The notes beneath the pieces are model-generated. The model was not told the DNA's origin. It saw nothing but the letters and a program-made list of their open reading frames with translations, and searched no databases. Positions 18,298 through 27,295 of a stretch of DNA of 64,000 nucleotides are shown here, piece after piece; position 1 is the stretch's first letter; each line of letters starts with the position of its first letter. The translations under genes were made by a program, and so were the position numbers. The stretch comes from Streptomyces viridiviolaceus (GTDB lineage Bacteria > Actinomycetota > Actinomycetes > Streptomycetales > Streptomycetaceae), in contig NZ_BMWA01000007.1 of assembly GCF_014650995.1 (NCBI RefSeq), positions 95,899 through 159,898 of the forward strand. Direction: 5' to 3'.

Positions 18298-18324
18298 CCT
18301 GAAGTGCACTTCAAAATGAAGACT
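18294..18324 (+). promoter_or_regulatory. MerR-type promoter with a 14-bp perfect palindrome
   Basis: TTGACC (18294-18299) is a good -35, directly followed by the perfect palindrome TGAAGTGCACTTCA (18300-18313). A -10-like AAGACT (18319-18324) follows at 19-bp spacing. A dyad inside an over-long 19-bp spacer is the hallmark of promoters untwisted by MerR-family activators. It precedes the aldo/keto reductase by 44 bp. No merR gene is visible in the window. Confidence 0.7.
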
Positions 18325-18367
18325 CCCCTTCGTGCCCGGACGACCGGGTACGAACGGGAGGACCATC

Positions 18368-19354
18368 ATGAAGTACCGCACCATCGGCACCGATCCGGCC
18401 CGCCGCCGCGAGGTGAGCGTGCTCGCGCTCGGCGCCATGCTCTTCGGATCGCTGACGGACGAGAAGACCTCCTTCGCCGTGCTCGACCGCTATGTCGAGG
18501 CCGGCGGGAACTTCATCGACACGTCCGACAACTACGCCTTCTGGATCGACGGCGGGCAGGGCGGGCAGAGCGAGGAGCTGCTCGGCCGGTGGCGGCGCAG
18601 CCGCGGCATCGGCGACGAGGTCGTCATCGCCACCAAGCTCGGCGCCCGCCCCCTGGCCCCCGGCACGAGCTACACCGACAACGCGGAGGGCCTGTCGGCC
18701 AAGGTGATCCGCGAATCCGCCGAACGCAGCCGCGAGCGGCTCGGTTCGGAGAGGCTCGACCTGCTGTACGCGCACATCGACGACCACACCGTGCCGCAGC
18801 GCGAGACCGTCGAGGGCTTCGCCGAACTGGTCGCGGAGGGCACGGTCGGGCTGCTCGGCGTCAGCAACCAGGCGATGTGGCGCGTGGAGCGGGCCCGCGC
18901 GCTGGCCGCCGCGGCCGGGCTGCCCGGCTACGAGGTGCTGCAGTACCAGCACAGCCACCTGCGACCCCGCTACGACGTGCCCAGCGACCTCTTCCCCGAC
19001 GGCAGCCTCGGCCACGCCGGACCCGAACTGCTCGGGTACCTGCGGGCCGAGCCCGCCCTCACCCTGGTCGCGTACTCGCCGCTGCTGGCCGGTGCCTACG
19101 TCCGCGACGACAAGCCGCTGCCGCCGGACTACGACCACCCGGGCACCCCGGCCCGCCTCGCGGTGCTCCGTGACGTCGCCCGGGAGACCGGCGCCACCGT
19201 GAACCAGGTGGTGCTCGCGTGGCAGATCGGCGGCGAACTGCCCATCGTCCCGCTGGCCGGCGCGTCGTCCGTGGCCCAGCTGGAGGAGAACCTGGCGGCG
19301 GTGGACCTGGAACTGACAGTGGAGCAGCGGGCCCGGCTGGACGCGGTCCACTGA
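18368..19354 (+). CDS. Aldo/keto reductase
   Basis: 328 residues forming one AKR TIM barrel of the YdhF/Tas-like aldo/keto reductase superfamily. Visible signatures: GTDPARRREVSVLALGAMLFG at the first strand, FIDTSDNYAFW (active Asp and Tyr), VIATKLGARP (active Lys), LLYAHIDDH (His) and LLGVSNQAMW, ending PIVPLAGASSVAQLEENLAA for NADPH binding. ATG 18368 has GGGAGG 6 nt upstream and follows the palindromic promoter at 18294-18324. Likely an NADPH-dependent carbonyl reductase induced by a stress or ligand sensed by a MerR protein encoded elsewhere. The substrate is unknown. Confidence 0.9.
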   Translation: MKYRTIGTDPARRREVSVLALGAMLFGSLTDEKTSFAVLDRYVEAGGNFIDTSDNYAFWIDGGQGGQSEELLGRWRRSRGIGDEVVIATKLGARPLAPGTSYTDNAEGLSAKVIRESAERSRERLGSERLDLLYAHIDDHTVPQRETVEGFAELVAEGTVGLLGVSNQAMWRVERARALAAAAGLPGYEVLQYQHSHLRPRYDVPSDLFPDGSLGHAGPELLGYLRAEPALTLVAYSPLLAGAYVRDDKPLPPDYDHPGTPARLAVLRDVARETGATVNQVVLAWQIGGELPIVPLAGASSVAQLEENLAAVDLELTVEQRARLDAVH

Positions 19355-19389
19355 CGCAGGGACGCCCGGCCCCGGGTGGGTGACGGCGG

Positions 19390-21264
19390 TCAGAGGTGCC
19401 GGCGGCGGTCGGCGGCGGCGCGTTCGTACCGGGCGCGGGCGTCGGCGACGGCCTCGCGTTCGGAGACCTCGGCCACCGGCACGTCCCACCACGCCTCCGC
19501 CGGGGGAGCCCCCGGACCGTCGGTGTCCGTCTCGACGTACACGCACGTCGGACGGTCCGCGGCCCGCGCCGTCCGCAGGGCCTCGCGCAGTTCGCGCACG
19601 GTCTTGGCGCGCAGCACCGCCATGCCGAGACTGGCCGCGTTGGCGGCGAGGTCGACGGGCAGCGGTGTGCCGGTGAAGGTGCCGTCGGCGGCCCGGTGCC
19701 GGTAGGCGGTGCCGAAGCGTTCGGCGCCCACCGACTCGGACAGGCCGCCGATGGAGGCGTAGCCGTGGTTCTGGATCAGGACCAGTCTGACGGGCAGGTT
19801 CTCCTGGACGGCGGTGACGATCTCCGTCGGGTTCATCAGGTAGGTGCCGTCGCCGACCAGGGCCCACACGGGTGTGCCGGGCGCGGCCTGCAGGACGCCG
19901 AGCGCGGCCGGGATCTCGTAGCCCATGCAGGAGTACCCGTACTCCAGGTGGTACTGGTGCGGGGACCGGGCGCGCCACAGTTTGTGCAGGTCGCCGGGGA
20001 GCGAACCGGCCGCGTTGATCACCACGTCCTCGTCGCCGACGACCTCGTCCAGCGCGCCCAGCACCTGCGTCTGGGTCGGTACCGCGCCGTCGTCGTCGGC
20101 GCGGCAGGCGGACTCGACGACCCGCTCCCAGCGTTCCTTGCCGCGGCGGTACTCCGCCTCGTACGCCGGGTCCACCCGGTGGCCGGAGAGCTGTTCCGTC
20201 AGTGCCGCGAGCCCGGTCCGCGCGTCGCAGACCAGCGTGCGGGCGGCGAGCTTGTGCGCGTCGAAGGCGGTGATGTTGAGGTTCAGGAAGCGGACGTCCG
20301 GGTGCTGGAAGAGGGTGCCGGAGGCCGTGGTGAAGTCCGTGTAGCGGGTGCCGACGCCGATCACCAGGTCGGCGGTGCGGGCGAGGTCGTCGCTGACGGC
20401 GGTGCCGGTGTGGCCGATGCCGCCGAGGTCGGCGGGGTGGTCGTGGCGCAGCGCGCCCTTGCCGGCCTGCGTGGAGGCGACCGGGATGCCGGTGGCGTCC
20501 ACGAGCGCCTTGAGGGCCTCCTCGGCCGCGCTGTGGTGGACGCCGCCGCCCGCGACGATCAGCGGGCGCTCGGCGGCCCGGATCGCGTGCACGGCGTCGG
20601 CGAGTTCCGCCGGGTCCGGCGCGGGGCGGCGTACGCGCCAGACGCGGTCGGTGAAGAACTCCTCCGGCCAGTCGTACGCCTCGGCCTGCACGTCCTGGGG
20701 CAGGGCGAGGGTGACGGCCCCGGTCTCGGCCGGATCGGTGAGCACGCGCATCGCCTGGAGCGCCGACGGGATCAGTGCTTCGGGGCGGGTGATCCGGTCG
20801 ATGTACCGGGACACCGGCCGCAGGGTGTCGTTGACGGACACGTCGGCCGCGAGCGGGTGCTCCAGCTGCTGGAGCAGCGGGTCGGCGGCGTGCGAGGCGA
20901 AGTAGTCGCCGGGGAGCAGCAGGACCGGCAGCCGGTTGATCGTGGCGAGGGCGGCGCCGGTGACCAGGTTGGTGGCGCCCGGGCCGATGGACGTCGTGAC
21001 CGCCTGCGTGGACAGGCGGTTCAGCCGGCGGGCGTGGCCGACCGCGGCGTGCACCATGGCCTGTTCGTTGCGGCCCTGGTGGTACGGCATGACGTCGGAG
21101 TACTCGACGAGTGCCTGGCCGAGTCCGGCGACGTTGCCGTGGCCGAAGATGCCCCAGGTGCCGGTGATCAGCCGTTGCACGGAGCCGTCCCGCTCGGTGT
21201 ACTGGGCGGACAGGAAGCGCACCAGGGCCTGGGCGGTCGTCAGACGGCGGGTGGTGGCGCTCAT
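19390..21264 (-). CDS. iolD: 3D-(3,5/4)-trihydroxycyclohexane-1,2-dione hydrolase
   Basis: 624 residues, a thiamine-diphosphate enzyme of the acetolactate-synthase fold that opens the inositol-derived ring to 5-deoxyglucuronate. The N-terminal Pyr domain includes WGIFGHGNVAGLG and MPYHQGRNEQAM (catalytic Glu), TSIGPGATNLVTGAA follows, and the C-terminal TPP motif is GDGTYLMN (about 469). The central nucleotide-binding domain reads RPLIVAGGGVHHS. The ATG at 21264 overlaps the iolB stop (ATGA), so the two are coupled. Last gene of the iolC-aldolase-iolB-iolD operon on the minus strand. Confidence 0.95.
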   Translation of the reverse strand: MSATTRRLTTAQALVRFLSAQYTERDGSVQRLITGTWGIFGHGNVAGLGQALVEYSDVMPYHQGRNEQAMVHAAVGHARRLNRLSTQAVTTSIGPGATNLVTGAALATINRLPVLLLPGDYFASHAADPLLQQLEHPLAADVSVNDTLRPVSRYIDRITRPEALIPSALQAMRVLTDPAETGAVTLALPQDVQAEAYDWPEEFFTDRVWRVRRPAPDPAELADAVHAIRAAERPLIVAGGGVHHSAAEEALKALVDATGIPVASTQAGKGALRHDHPADLGGIGHTGTAVSDDLARTADLVIGVGTRYTDFTTASGTLFQHPDVRFLNLNITAFDAHKLAARTLVCDARTGLAALTEQLSGHRVDPAYEAEYRRGKERWERVVESACRADDDGAVPTQTQVLGALDEVVGDEDVVINAAGSLPGDLHKLWRARSPHQYHLEYGYSCMGYEIPAALGVLQAAPGTPVWALVGDGTYLMNPTEIVTAVQENLPVRLVLIQNHGYASIGGLSESVGAERFGTAYRHRAADGTFTGTPLPVDLAANAASLGMAVLRAKTVRELREALRTARAADRPTCVYVETDTDGPGAPPAEAWWDVPVAEVSEREAVADARARYERAAADRRRHL

Positions 21265-22154
21265 GCGGACCTCTCCGGTGCGGTGTAGAGGGGGAGACGG
21301 GGGTCGACGGGCCGTTCCGGCCAGGTGCCCCGGATCCAGGCGTGGTCGGGATGGTCGCGGATCAGCCAGGCGCGTTCGGCGTCCGGGCCCGCCATGACGT
21401 TGAGGTAGTACATGTGGTGACCGGGCACGGCCATCGACGGTCCGTGCCAGCCGTCCGGGATGAGGACGACGTCCCCGTCGCGCACCTCGGCCAGCACGTC
21501 CGTGCCCCGGCCCTGCCCGGACGGCGAGGCCCGCTGGTAGCCGAGGCCGGGGACGCCGTCGTGGCCGGCGAACTCGAAGTAGTAGATCTCCTCCAGCACC
21601 GACTCCTCGCCCGGCCGGTGCTCGTCGTGCTTGTGCGGCGGGAAGGATGACCAGTTGCCGCCCGGGGTGATCACCTCGACCGCGATCAGCCTGTCGCACT
21701 CGAAGACGCCGGCCGCACCGAAGTTGTTGACCTGGCGGGAGCAGTTCCCGGTGCCGCGCAGCTCCACGGGCACCGAGGACGCGGGACCGTACCGGGCGGG
21801 CAGGCGGCGGGTGCAGCGGGCGCCGGTGAGCGCGAACCGTCCGCCCGCCGCGGAGGTGACGGTCGTACGGGCGTCGCGCGGCACGTACGCGAAGTCGCTG
21901 ACGCCGCCGAAGACGCTGTGGCGGCCGATGAGTTCGAAGGTGTCCCGGCCGGAGTCGCCGGCCGTGGCGACCGTGCAGCCGCCGCTCAGCGGCAGGACGA
22001 TCCACTCGCTGTCGTCGCTGTCGAAGGTGTGCGTGCCGCCCGGTGGCAGGTTCAGTACGCGCAGGGCGGAGAAGCCCCAGCCGGCCGTCCGGGGTGTCAC
22101 GTCCACGACGTACGGGCCGTGTGCCGTCCTGCCCGCGGGAAGGTGGTACGTCAT
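21261..22154 (-). CDS. iolB: 5-deoxy-glucuronate isomerase
   Basis: 297 residues, a bicupin of the KduI/IolB family that converts 5-deoxy-D-glucuronate to 2-deoxy-5-keto-D-gluconate. Visible signatures: two cupin halves; PPHKHDEHRPGEESVLEEIYY carries the metal-binding His and Glu residues of the second barrel; HGPSMAVPGHHMYYLNVMAG near the C-terminus is typical of IolB. ATG 22154 has GAGGAGAGG a few bases upstream. It sits between the aldolase-like gene (16 bp upstream) and iolD (4-bp overlap). Confidence 0.95.
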   Translation of the reverse strand: MTYHLPAGRTAHGPYVVDVTPRTAGWGFSALRVLNLPPGGTHTFDSDDSEWIVLPLSGGCTVATAGDSGRDTFELIGRHSVFGGVSDFAYVPRDARTTVTSAAGGRFALTGARCTRRLPARYGPASSVPVELRGTGNCSRQVNNFGAAGVFECDRLIAVEVITPGGNWSSFPPHKHDEHRPGEESVLEEIYYFEFAGHDGVPGLGYQRASPSGQGRGTDVLAEVRDGDVVLIPDGWHGPSMAVPGHHMYYLNVMAGPDAERAWLIRDHPDHAWIRGTWPERPVDPRLPLYTAPERSA

Positions 22155-22169
22155 CGGATCCTCTCCTCG

Positions 22170-23057
22170 TCACAACAGTCCGACGGCCGTGTCCACCGCC
22201 TCCTCCACACTGCCCCGGGACGGGTAGAGCAGCGAGCGGCCGACGACCATGCCCTGCACGGTGGGCAGCCTGAGTGCCTTGCGCCAGCGCTCGTAGGCGG
22301 CGGCCTGGTCCTCGGGGGAGCCGCCTATGTCGCCGCCGAGCAGGACCGCGGGCAGGGTGGAGGTCTCCAGGACCTCGCCCATGTCGTCCGGGTCGTGGGT
22401 GACGGGCAGCTTCAGCCATGTGTAGGCCGAGGTGCCGCCCAGGCCCGAGGCGATGGCGATGGAACGGGTGACGGCCTCGGCGGACAGGTCGTTGCGGACC
22501 CGGCCCCCGACCCGGCGGGCGATGAACGGCTCGACGAACACGGGCAGTTCCCGTGCCGCCATGTCGTCGACGGCGCGGGCGGTGGACTCCAGGGTGGCCA
22601 GCGAGCCGGGGTCGTCGTAGTCGATGCGCAGCAGCAGCTTGCCCGCGTCGTAGCGGAGCCGGGCGATGTCCTCGGCACGGTGGCCGGTGAAGCGGTCGTC
22701 CAGCTCGAAGGCCGAGCCCGCGAGGCCGCCGCGGTTCATCGAGCCCATGACGACCTTGTTCTCCAGCATCCCGAGCAGCAGCAGGTCCTCCAGCACGTCG
22801 GCGGTGGCGAGCACCCCGTCGACGCCGGGCCGCGACAGCGCGGTGCACAGGCGCTCGAGCAGGTCGGCCCGGTTGGCCATGGCCAGCGCGCGGTCGCCGA
22901 CACCGAGCGCGCCGCGCGCCGGATGGTCGGCGGCCACGATCATCAGACGGCCGGTGTCGCCGATCAGCGGGCGGCGCGTGCGGCGGGCCGCCGCCTCGGC
23001 GATCGCCTCGGGGTGCCGGGCTCTGACCGCGGTGAGGTCGGGGATGCTGAGGGACAA
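22170..23057 (-). CDS. TIM-barrel aldolase-like protein of the inositol operon
   Basis: About 295 residues, matching my memory of the actinobacterial Cgl0158-type (beta/alpha)8 proteins found in iol operons. Features: MIVAADHPARGA near the N-terminus, VVMGSMNRGGL, LLRIDYDDPGS, VFVEPF, TWLKLPVTHDP (a candidate Schiff-base Lys) and PAVLLGGDIGGSPEDQ. In place of a canonical iolJ it could cleave 2-deoxy-5-keto-D-gluconate 6-phosphate; this is inferred from position. The best start is TTG 23057, which has ACGGAG 7 nt upstream and lies 13 nt after the iolC stop; longer frames read back into iolC. No ATG or GTG occurs before the conserved sequence. Confidence 0.85.
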   Translation of the reverse strand: MSLSIPDLTAVRARHPEAIAEAAARRTRRPLIGDTGRLMIVAADHPARGALGVGDRALAMANRADLLERLCTALSRPGVDGVLATADVLEDLLLLGMLENKVVMGSMNRGGLAGSAFELDDRFTGHRAEDIARLRYDAGKLLLRIDYDDPGSLATLESTARAVDDMAARELPVFVEPFIARRVGGRVRNDLSAEAVTRSIAIASGLGGTSAYTWLKLPVTHDPDDMGEVLETSTLPAVLLGGDIGGSPEDQAAAYERWRKALRLPTVQGMVVGRSLLYPSRGSVEEAVDTAVGLL

Positions 23058-23070
23058 GACGAAGCTCCGT

Positions 23071-24033
23071 TCAGGGAGTGGCTCGCGCGAGGAGGTCGTC
23101 GACCTCGGCCGCCGTGGGCATCGCGGAGGAGCAGGCCAGACGGGAGGCGACGAGCGCGCCGGCCGCGTTGGCGTACCGCATGGTCCGCGCCAGCTCCCAG
23201 CCGGCCAGCAGACCGTGGCAGAGCGAACCGCCGAACGCGTCACCCGCGCCCAGTCCGTTGACCACCTCGACCCGCACCGGCGCCACCTCGGCCGTCCGCC
23301 CGTCCCGGTGCACGGCGAGGACGCCCTTGGGGCCCTGCTTGACGACGGCCAGCTCCACGCCCGCCGCCAGCAGCGCCTCGGCGCAGGCCCGCGGCTCGCG
23401 CACGCCCGTGGCGATCTCGCACTCGTCGACGTTGCCGACCGCCACGGTCGCGTGCCGGAGCGCCTCGGCGTAGTACGGGCGGGCCTGGCCGGGATCGGTC
23501 CAGAACATCGGGCGCCAGTCCAGGTCGAAGACCGTGGTGCCGGACTTCGCGCGGTGGGCGAGGGCGGCCAGGGTCGCCGTACGGCTCGGCTCCTCGCTCA
23601 GGCCGGTCCCGGTGATCCAGAAGATGCGGGCCGCGCGGATCGCGGCGAGATCCAGCTCCTCCGGGTGGATCTCCAGGTCGGGGGCCTTGGGCCGGCGGTA
23701 GAAGTACAGCGGGAAGTCGTCCGGGGGGAAGATCTCGCAGAACGTGACGGGGGTCGGGTAGGCGGCGACCGGCGTGACCCAGCGGTCGTCGACGCCGAAC
23801 TCCTTCAGGGCGCGGTGCAGGTAGCCGCCGAACGGGTCGTCGCCCGTGCGGGTGATCAATGCCGTGGTGCGGCCGAGGCGGGCGGCGGCGACGGCCACGT
23901 TGGCGGCCGAACCGCCGAGAAACTTGCCGAAGGTCTCCACCTGCGCCAGGGGTACGCCCGTCTGCAGGGGGTAGAGATCGACCCCGATGCGGCCCATCGT
24001 GATCAGGTCGAAGCGCTGAGCTGACTCGGTCAT
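23071..24033 (-). CDS. iolC: 5-dehydro-2-deoxygluconokinase
   Basis: 320 residues of the PfkB sugar-kinase family. N-terminal GRIGVDLYPLQTGVPLAQVE and FLGGSAANVAVAAARLG form the sugar-binding and GG motif; the catalytic Asp is in NGLGAGDAFGGS (about 260-270). DLDWRPMFW is a typical IolC segment. It phosphorylates 2-deoxy-5-keto-D-gluconate with ATP. ATG 24033 follows GAGGAGC. First gene of the minus-strand iol operon; its promoter region (24034-24253) is shared divergently with the inositol ABC transporter and holds operator-like repeats. Confidence 0.95.
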   Translation of the reverse strand: MTESAQRFDLITMGRIGVDLYPLQTGVPLAQVETFGKFLGGSAANVAVAAARLGRTTALITRTGDDPFGGYLHRALKEFGVDDRWVTPVAAYPTPVTFCEIFPPDDFPLYFYRRPKAPDLEIHPEELDLAAIRAARIFWITGTGLSEEPSRTATLAALAHRAKSGTTVFDLDWRPMFWTDPGQARPYYAEALRHATVAVGNVDECEIATGVREPRACAEALLAAGVELAVVKQGPKGVLAVHRDGRTAEVAPVRVEVVNGLGAGDAFGGSLCHGLLAGWELARTMRYANAAGALVASRLACSSAMPTAAEVDDLLARATP

Positions 24034-24096
24034 TCGGGACGCTCCTCGGGCTGGACGGGGGCCTGCCGCCTCCCAGGTGTAGGACGCGGAGGCGAC

Positions 24097-24186
24097 TGTT
24101 GTCAACACTTTGTACTTACATTCGGACCTGCTTGTGAAATGATGTCTTGACAAAGTATTGACAGTGGGCGCGTCAAGGGCTTGTAT
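24097..24186. promoter_or_regulatory. Divergent iol promoter/operator region
   Basis: Palindrome TGTTGTCAACA lies at 24097-24107. GTCAACACTTTGT (24101-24113) is repeated inverted, with one mismatch, as ACAAAGTATTGAC (24150-24162). TTGACA occurs at 24147-24152 and 24158-24163; the latter with TTGTAT (24181-24186) at 17-bp spacing is a plausible promoter for the ABC operon. On the minus strand TTGACA within the first arm may serve iolC. The pattern suits a repressor acting on both operons. Confidence 0.65.
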
Positions 24187-24253
24187 CCGGTCCCAGCGCA
24201 TCAGCCGTTCTTCACCCGGCACGGTTCCCGTCGCACAGTGAGGTGCAGGAAAG

Positions 24254-25273
24254 ATGGACCGCTCTTCTCACGCCCGCTCCCGCAGATTCGCCCCCGCCGT
24301 GGCCCTGGCCGCCGCAGTGGCCCTGACCCTGGCCGGCTGCTCCAGCGGATCCGGGGGCAAGAAGTCCGACGAGGAGGGGTCCGGCGCCTCGGCCGGGAAG
24401 GCGGCCACTCCCCGGATGACGGTGGCCCTGGTCACCCACCAGGCGCCCGGCGACACCTTCTGGGACATCGTCCGCAAGGGCGCCGAGGCCGCCGCGGCCA
24501 AGGACAACGTCAAGCTCGTCTACTCCGCCGACCCCAACGCCGGCAACCAGGCCAACCTGGTGCAGAACGCGATCGACCAGAAGGTCGACGGCATCGCGGT
24601 CACCCTCGCCAAGCCGGACGCCCTCAAGAGCGTGGTGAGCAAGGCCCGGGAGGCCGGCATACCCGTCGTGGGACTCAACTCCGGCCTGAGCGACTGGAAG
24701 CAGATGGGGCTGCTGGAGTTCTTCGGGCAGGACGAGAGCGTCGCGGGCGAGGCGTTCGGCAAGAAGCTGAACGAGGTCGGCGCCAAGAGGGCCGTCTGCG
24801 TCGTCCACGAGCAGGGCAACGTCGGCCTCACCCAGCGCTGCGACGGCGTGAAGAAGACCTTCGAGGGCTCGGTCGAGAACCTCTACGTCAACGGCACCGA
24901 CATGCCGTCCGTGAAGTCCACCGTCACCGCCAAGCTCAAGCAGGACACCGCCATCGACCACGTCGTGACCCTCGGGGCACCCTTCGCGATGACCGCCGTG
25001 CAGTCGGTGGACGAGACCGGCAGCAAGGCCGAGGTCGCCACCTTCGACCTCAACGAGCAACTGACCGGCGCCATCCAGAAGGGCGACATCGAGTTCGCCG
25101 TCGACCAGCAGCCCTACCTCCAGGGCTACCTGGCGGTCGACGGCCTGTGGCTCTACAAGAGCAACGGCAACTACAGCGGCGGCGGCGAGCAGCCCGTGCT
25201 GACCGGCCCGGCCTTCGTCGACAAGTCCAACGTCGAGACGGTCGCCGGCTTCGCCGCGAAGGGCACCCGGTGA
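24254..25273 (+). CDS. Sugar (probably myo-inositol) ABC transporter substrate-binding lipoprotein
   Basis: 339 residues of the periplasmic-binding-protein type I (ribose/xylose/inositol) family. Arg-rich signal peptide with lipobox LTLAGC, lipid-modified Cys about 29, and a Ser/Gly/Lys linker. The mature part starts MTVALVTHQAPGDTFWDIV and has the hinge segments AVTLAKPDAL and IPVVGLNSG. It binds the sugar outside the membrane and delivers it to the permease. ATG 24254 has CAGGAAAG upstream. The stop overlaps the permease start (TGATG). Inositol is inferred from the divergent iol operon. Confidence 0.92.
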   Translation: MDRSSHARSRRFAPAVALAAAVALTLAGCSSGSGGKKSDEEGSGASAGKAATPRMTVALVTHQAPGDTFWDIVRKGAEAAAAKDNVKLVYSADPNAGNQANLVQNAIDQKVDGIAVTLAKPDALKSVVSKAREAGIPVVGLNSGLSDWKQMGLLEFFGQDESVAGEAFGKKLNEVGAKRAVCVVHEQGNVGLTQRCDGVKKTFEGSVENLYVNGTDMPSVKSTVTAKLKQDTAIDHVVTLGAPFAMTAVQSVDETGSKAEVATFDLNEQLTGAIQKGDIEFAVDQQPYLQGYLAVDGLWLYKSNGNYSGGGEQPVLTGPAFVDKSNVETVAGFAAKGTR

Positions 25274-26349
25274 TGGGCATCACCCGGCATGCCGAGCCGG
25301 CGGTGACCACACCGCCGGCTCCCGGCCCGAAGGAGACCGGCGGACGGACCCGGGAACGCCCCCTGGCCCTCCGGCTGCTCGCCCGGCCCGAGGTCGGAGT
25401 GTTCCTCGGCGCCGCCGCCGTGCTCGTGTTCTTCCTGATCGCCGCGCCCACGGTCCGCCAGGGCGGATCGATGGCGACGGTCCTCTACCAGTCCTCCACC
25501 ATCGGCATCATGGCGCTGCCGGTCGCCCTGCTGATGATCGGCGGCGAGTTCGACCTGTCGGCCGGTGTCGCCGTGGTCACCTCCGCGCTGACCGCGAGCA
25601 TGCTCAGCTACCAGCTGACCCTGAACGTCTGGACAGGGGTGATCGTCGCACTCCTGGTCTCCCTGGCCGTCGGCGCGTTCAACGGCTGGATGCTGGTCAG
25701 GACCGGACTGCCGAGCTTCCTGGTGACCCTCGGCACCTTCCTGATCCTGCAGGGCGTGAACCTCGCGGTCACCAAGCTGGTCACCGGCAACGTCGCCACC
25801 GACGACATCAGCGACATGGAGGGCTTCGGCCGGGCCAGGGCGATCTTCGCGTCCTCCTTCGACGTCGGCGGCGTCCAGGTGAAGATCACGGTCGTGTGGT
25901 GGCTCGTCTTCGCGGCACTCGCCACCTGGGTGCTGCTGCGCACCAAGTACGGCAACTGGATCTTCGCCGTGGGCGGCAACCAGGAGTCGGCCCGCGCGGT
26001 CGGCGTGCCCGTGACCTTCACCAAGGTCACGCTGTTCATGCTGGTCGGCTTCGGCGCCTGGTTCGTCGGCATGCACCAGCTGTTCTCCTTCAACACCGTG
26101 CAGTCCGGCGAGGGCGTCGGCCAGGAGCTGATCTACATCGCCGCGGCGGTGATCGGCGGCTGCCTGCTGACCGGCGGCTACGGGTCCGCCATCGGCCCGG
26201 TCTTCGGCGCCTTCATGTTCGGCATGGTGAACCAGGGCATCGTCTACGCCGGCTGGAACCCCGACTGGTTCAAGGCGTTCCTCGGCGTGATGCTGCTCGG
26301 CGCCGTCCTCGTCAATCTGTGGGTCCGCCGCACGGCGACCCGGAGGTGA
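25273..26349 (+). CDS. Sugar ABC transporter permease (RbsC-like)
   Basis: 358 residues. A hydrophilic N-terminus of about 40 residues is followed by 8-10 hydrophobic helices of the BPD_transp_2 family. Family marks: MIGGEFDLSAG (sugar-permease signature), GLPSFLVTLGTFLILQGVNL, GGNQESARAVGVPV (coupling-loop region) and ELIYIAAAVIGGCLLTGGYG. The start ATG overlaps the binding-protein stop by one base. One permease gene implies a homodimer. It works with the neighbouring lipoprotein and ATPase. Confidence 0.94.
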   Translation: MGITRHAEPAVTTPPAPGPKETGGRTRERPLALRLLARPEVGVFLGAAAVLVFFLIAAPTVRQGGSMATVLYQSSTIGIMALPVALLMIGGEFDLSAGVAVVTSALTASMLSYQLTLNVWTGVIVALLVSLAVGAFNGWMLVRTGLPSFLVTLGTFLILQGVNLAVTKLVTGNVATDDISDMEGFGRARAIFASSFDVGGVQVKITVVWWLVFAALATWVLLRTKYGNWIFAVGGNQESARAVGVPVTFTKVTLFMLVGFGAWFVGMHQLFSFNTVQSGEGVGQELIYIAAAVIGGCLLTGGYGSAIGPVFGAFMFGMVNQGIVYAGWNPDWFKAFLGVMLLGAVLVNLWVRRTATRR

Positions 26350-26355
26350 TCGGAA

Positions 26356-27294
26356 ATGACCAGCGAGACCACCGGCACCCACGGGGCCGTCCTGGAGGGC
26401 GGCGCGCCCGGCGGCGACCGGCCGATCGTCGAACTGCGCGGCGCCGGCAAGGCGTACGGCAACATCCGCGCCCTGCACGGCGTCGACCTCGCCGTCCGCC
26501 CCGGCCGGGTGACCTGCGTGCTCGGTGACAACGGCGCCGGCAAGTCCACCCTCATCAAGATCGTCTCCGGGCTGCACCAGCACACCGAGGGCGAGTTCCT
26601 GGTCGACGGCGAACCCGTGCGCTTCACCACCCCGCGCGAGGCCCTCGACCGCGGCATCGCCACCGTCTACCAGGACCTGGCGACCGTCCCCCTGATGCCG
26701 GTGTGGCGCAACTTCTTCCTCGGCCGCGAGCTGACCCGCGGCCCCTGGCCCGTCCGCCGCCTGGACATCGCCCGCATGAAGAGGACCGCCGACGCGCAGC
26801 TGCGCGACATGGGCATCGTCCTGGACGACCTGGAACAGCCCATCGGCACCCTCTCGGGCGGCCAGCGCCAGTGCGTCGCCATCGCCCGCGCCGTCCACTT
26901 CGGTGCCCGCGTGCTCATCCTCGACGAACCGACCGCCGCGCTCGGCGTCAAGCAGTCCGGGGTGGTGCTGAAGTACATCGCCGCCGCCCGCGAGCGCGGC
27001 CTCGGCGTCATCTTCATCACGCACAACCCCCACCACGCCTACATGGTCGGCGACCACTTCAGCGTGCTGCGCCTGGGTACCCTCGAACTGTCCGCCGCCC
27101 GCAGCGAGGTCACCCTGGAAACGCTGACCAACCACATGGCCGGCGGGGCCGAACTCGCCGCCCTCAAGCACGAACTGGCGCAGGTCGGCGGAGTGGACGT
27201 CGACGAACTCCCGGAGGAACGGGAGCTGTCCGCGGCACCGGAGCCCGCCGTCGCCGACCCCGCCGCCTCCGAGCCCGTCGAAGGGAAGTCCTGA
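26356..27294 (+). CDS. Sugar ABC transporter ATP-binding protein, single ABC domain
   Basis: 312 residues. Walker A GDNGAGKST (about 57-65), Q-loop VYQDLA, signature LSGGQRQ, Walker B VLILDEPTAAL, switch His in FITHNPHHA. Sugar ATPases of the RbsA/MglA type normally contain two fused ABC domains (about 500 residues); here there is only one, as in FrcA-like half-size proteins, so the transporter must use two copies. The C-terminal 50 residues are acidic and Ala/Pro-rich. It follows the permease by 6 bp. Confidence 0.93.
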   Translation: MTSETTGTHGAVLEGGAPGGDRPIVELRGAGKAYGNIRALHGVDLAVRPGRVTCVLGDNGAGKSTLIKIVSGLHQHTEGEFLVDGEPVRFTTPREALDRGIATVYQDLATVPLMPVWRNFFLGRELTRGPWPVRRLDIARMKRTADAQLRDMGIVLDDLEQPIGTLSGGQRQCVAIARAVHFGARVLILDEPTAALGVKQSGVVLKYIAAARERGLGVIFITHNPHHAYMVGDHFSVLRLGTLELSAARSEVTLETLTNHMAGGAELAALKHELAQVGGVDVDELPEERELSAAPEPAVADPAASEPVEGKS

Positions 27295-27295
27295 C

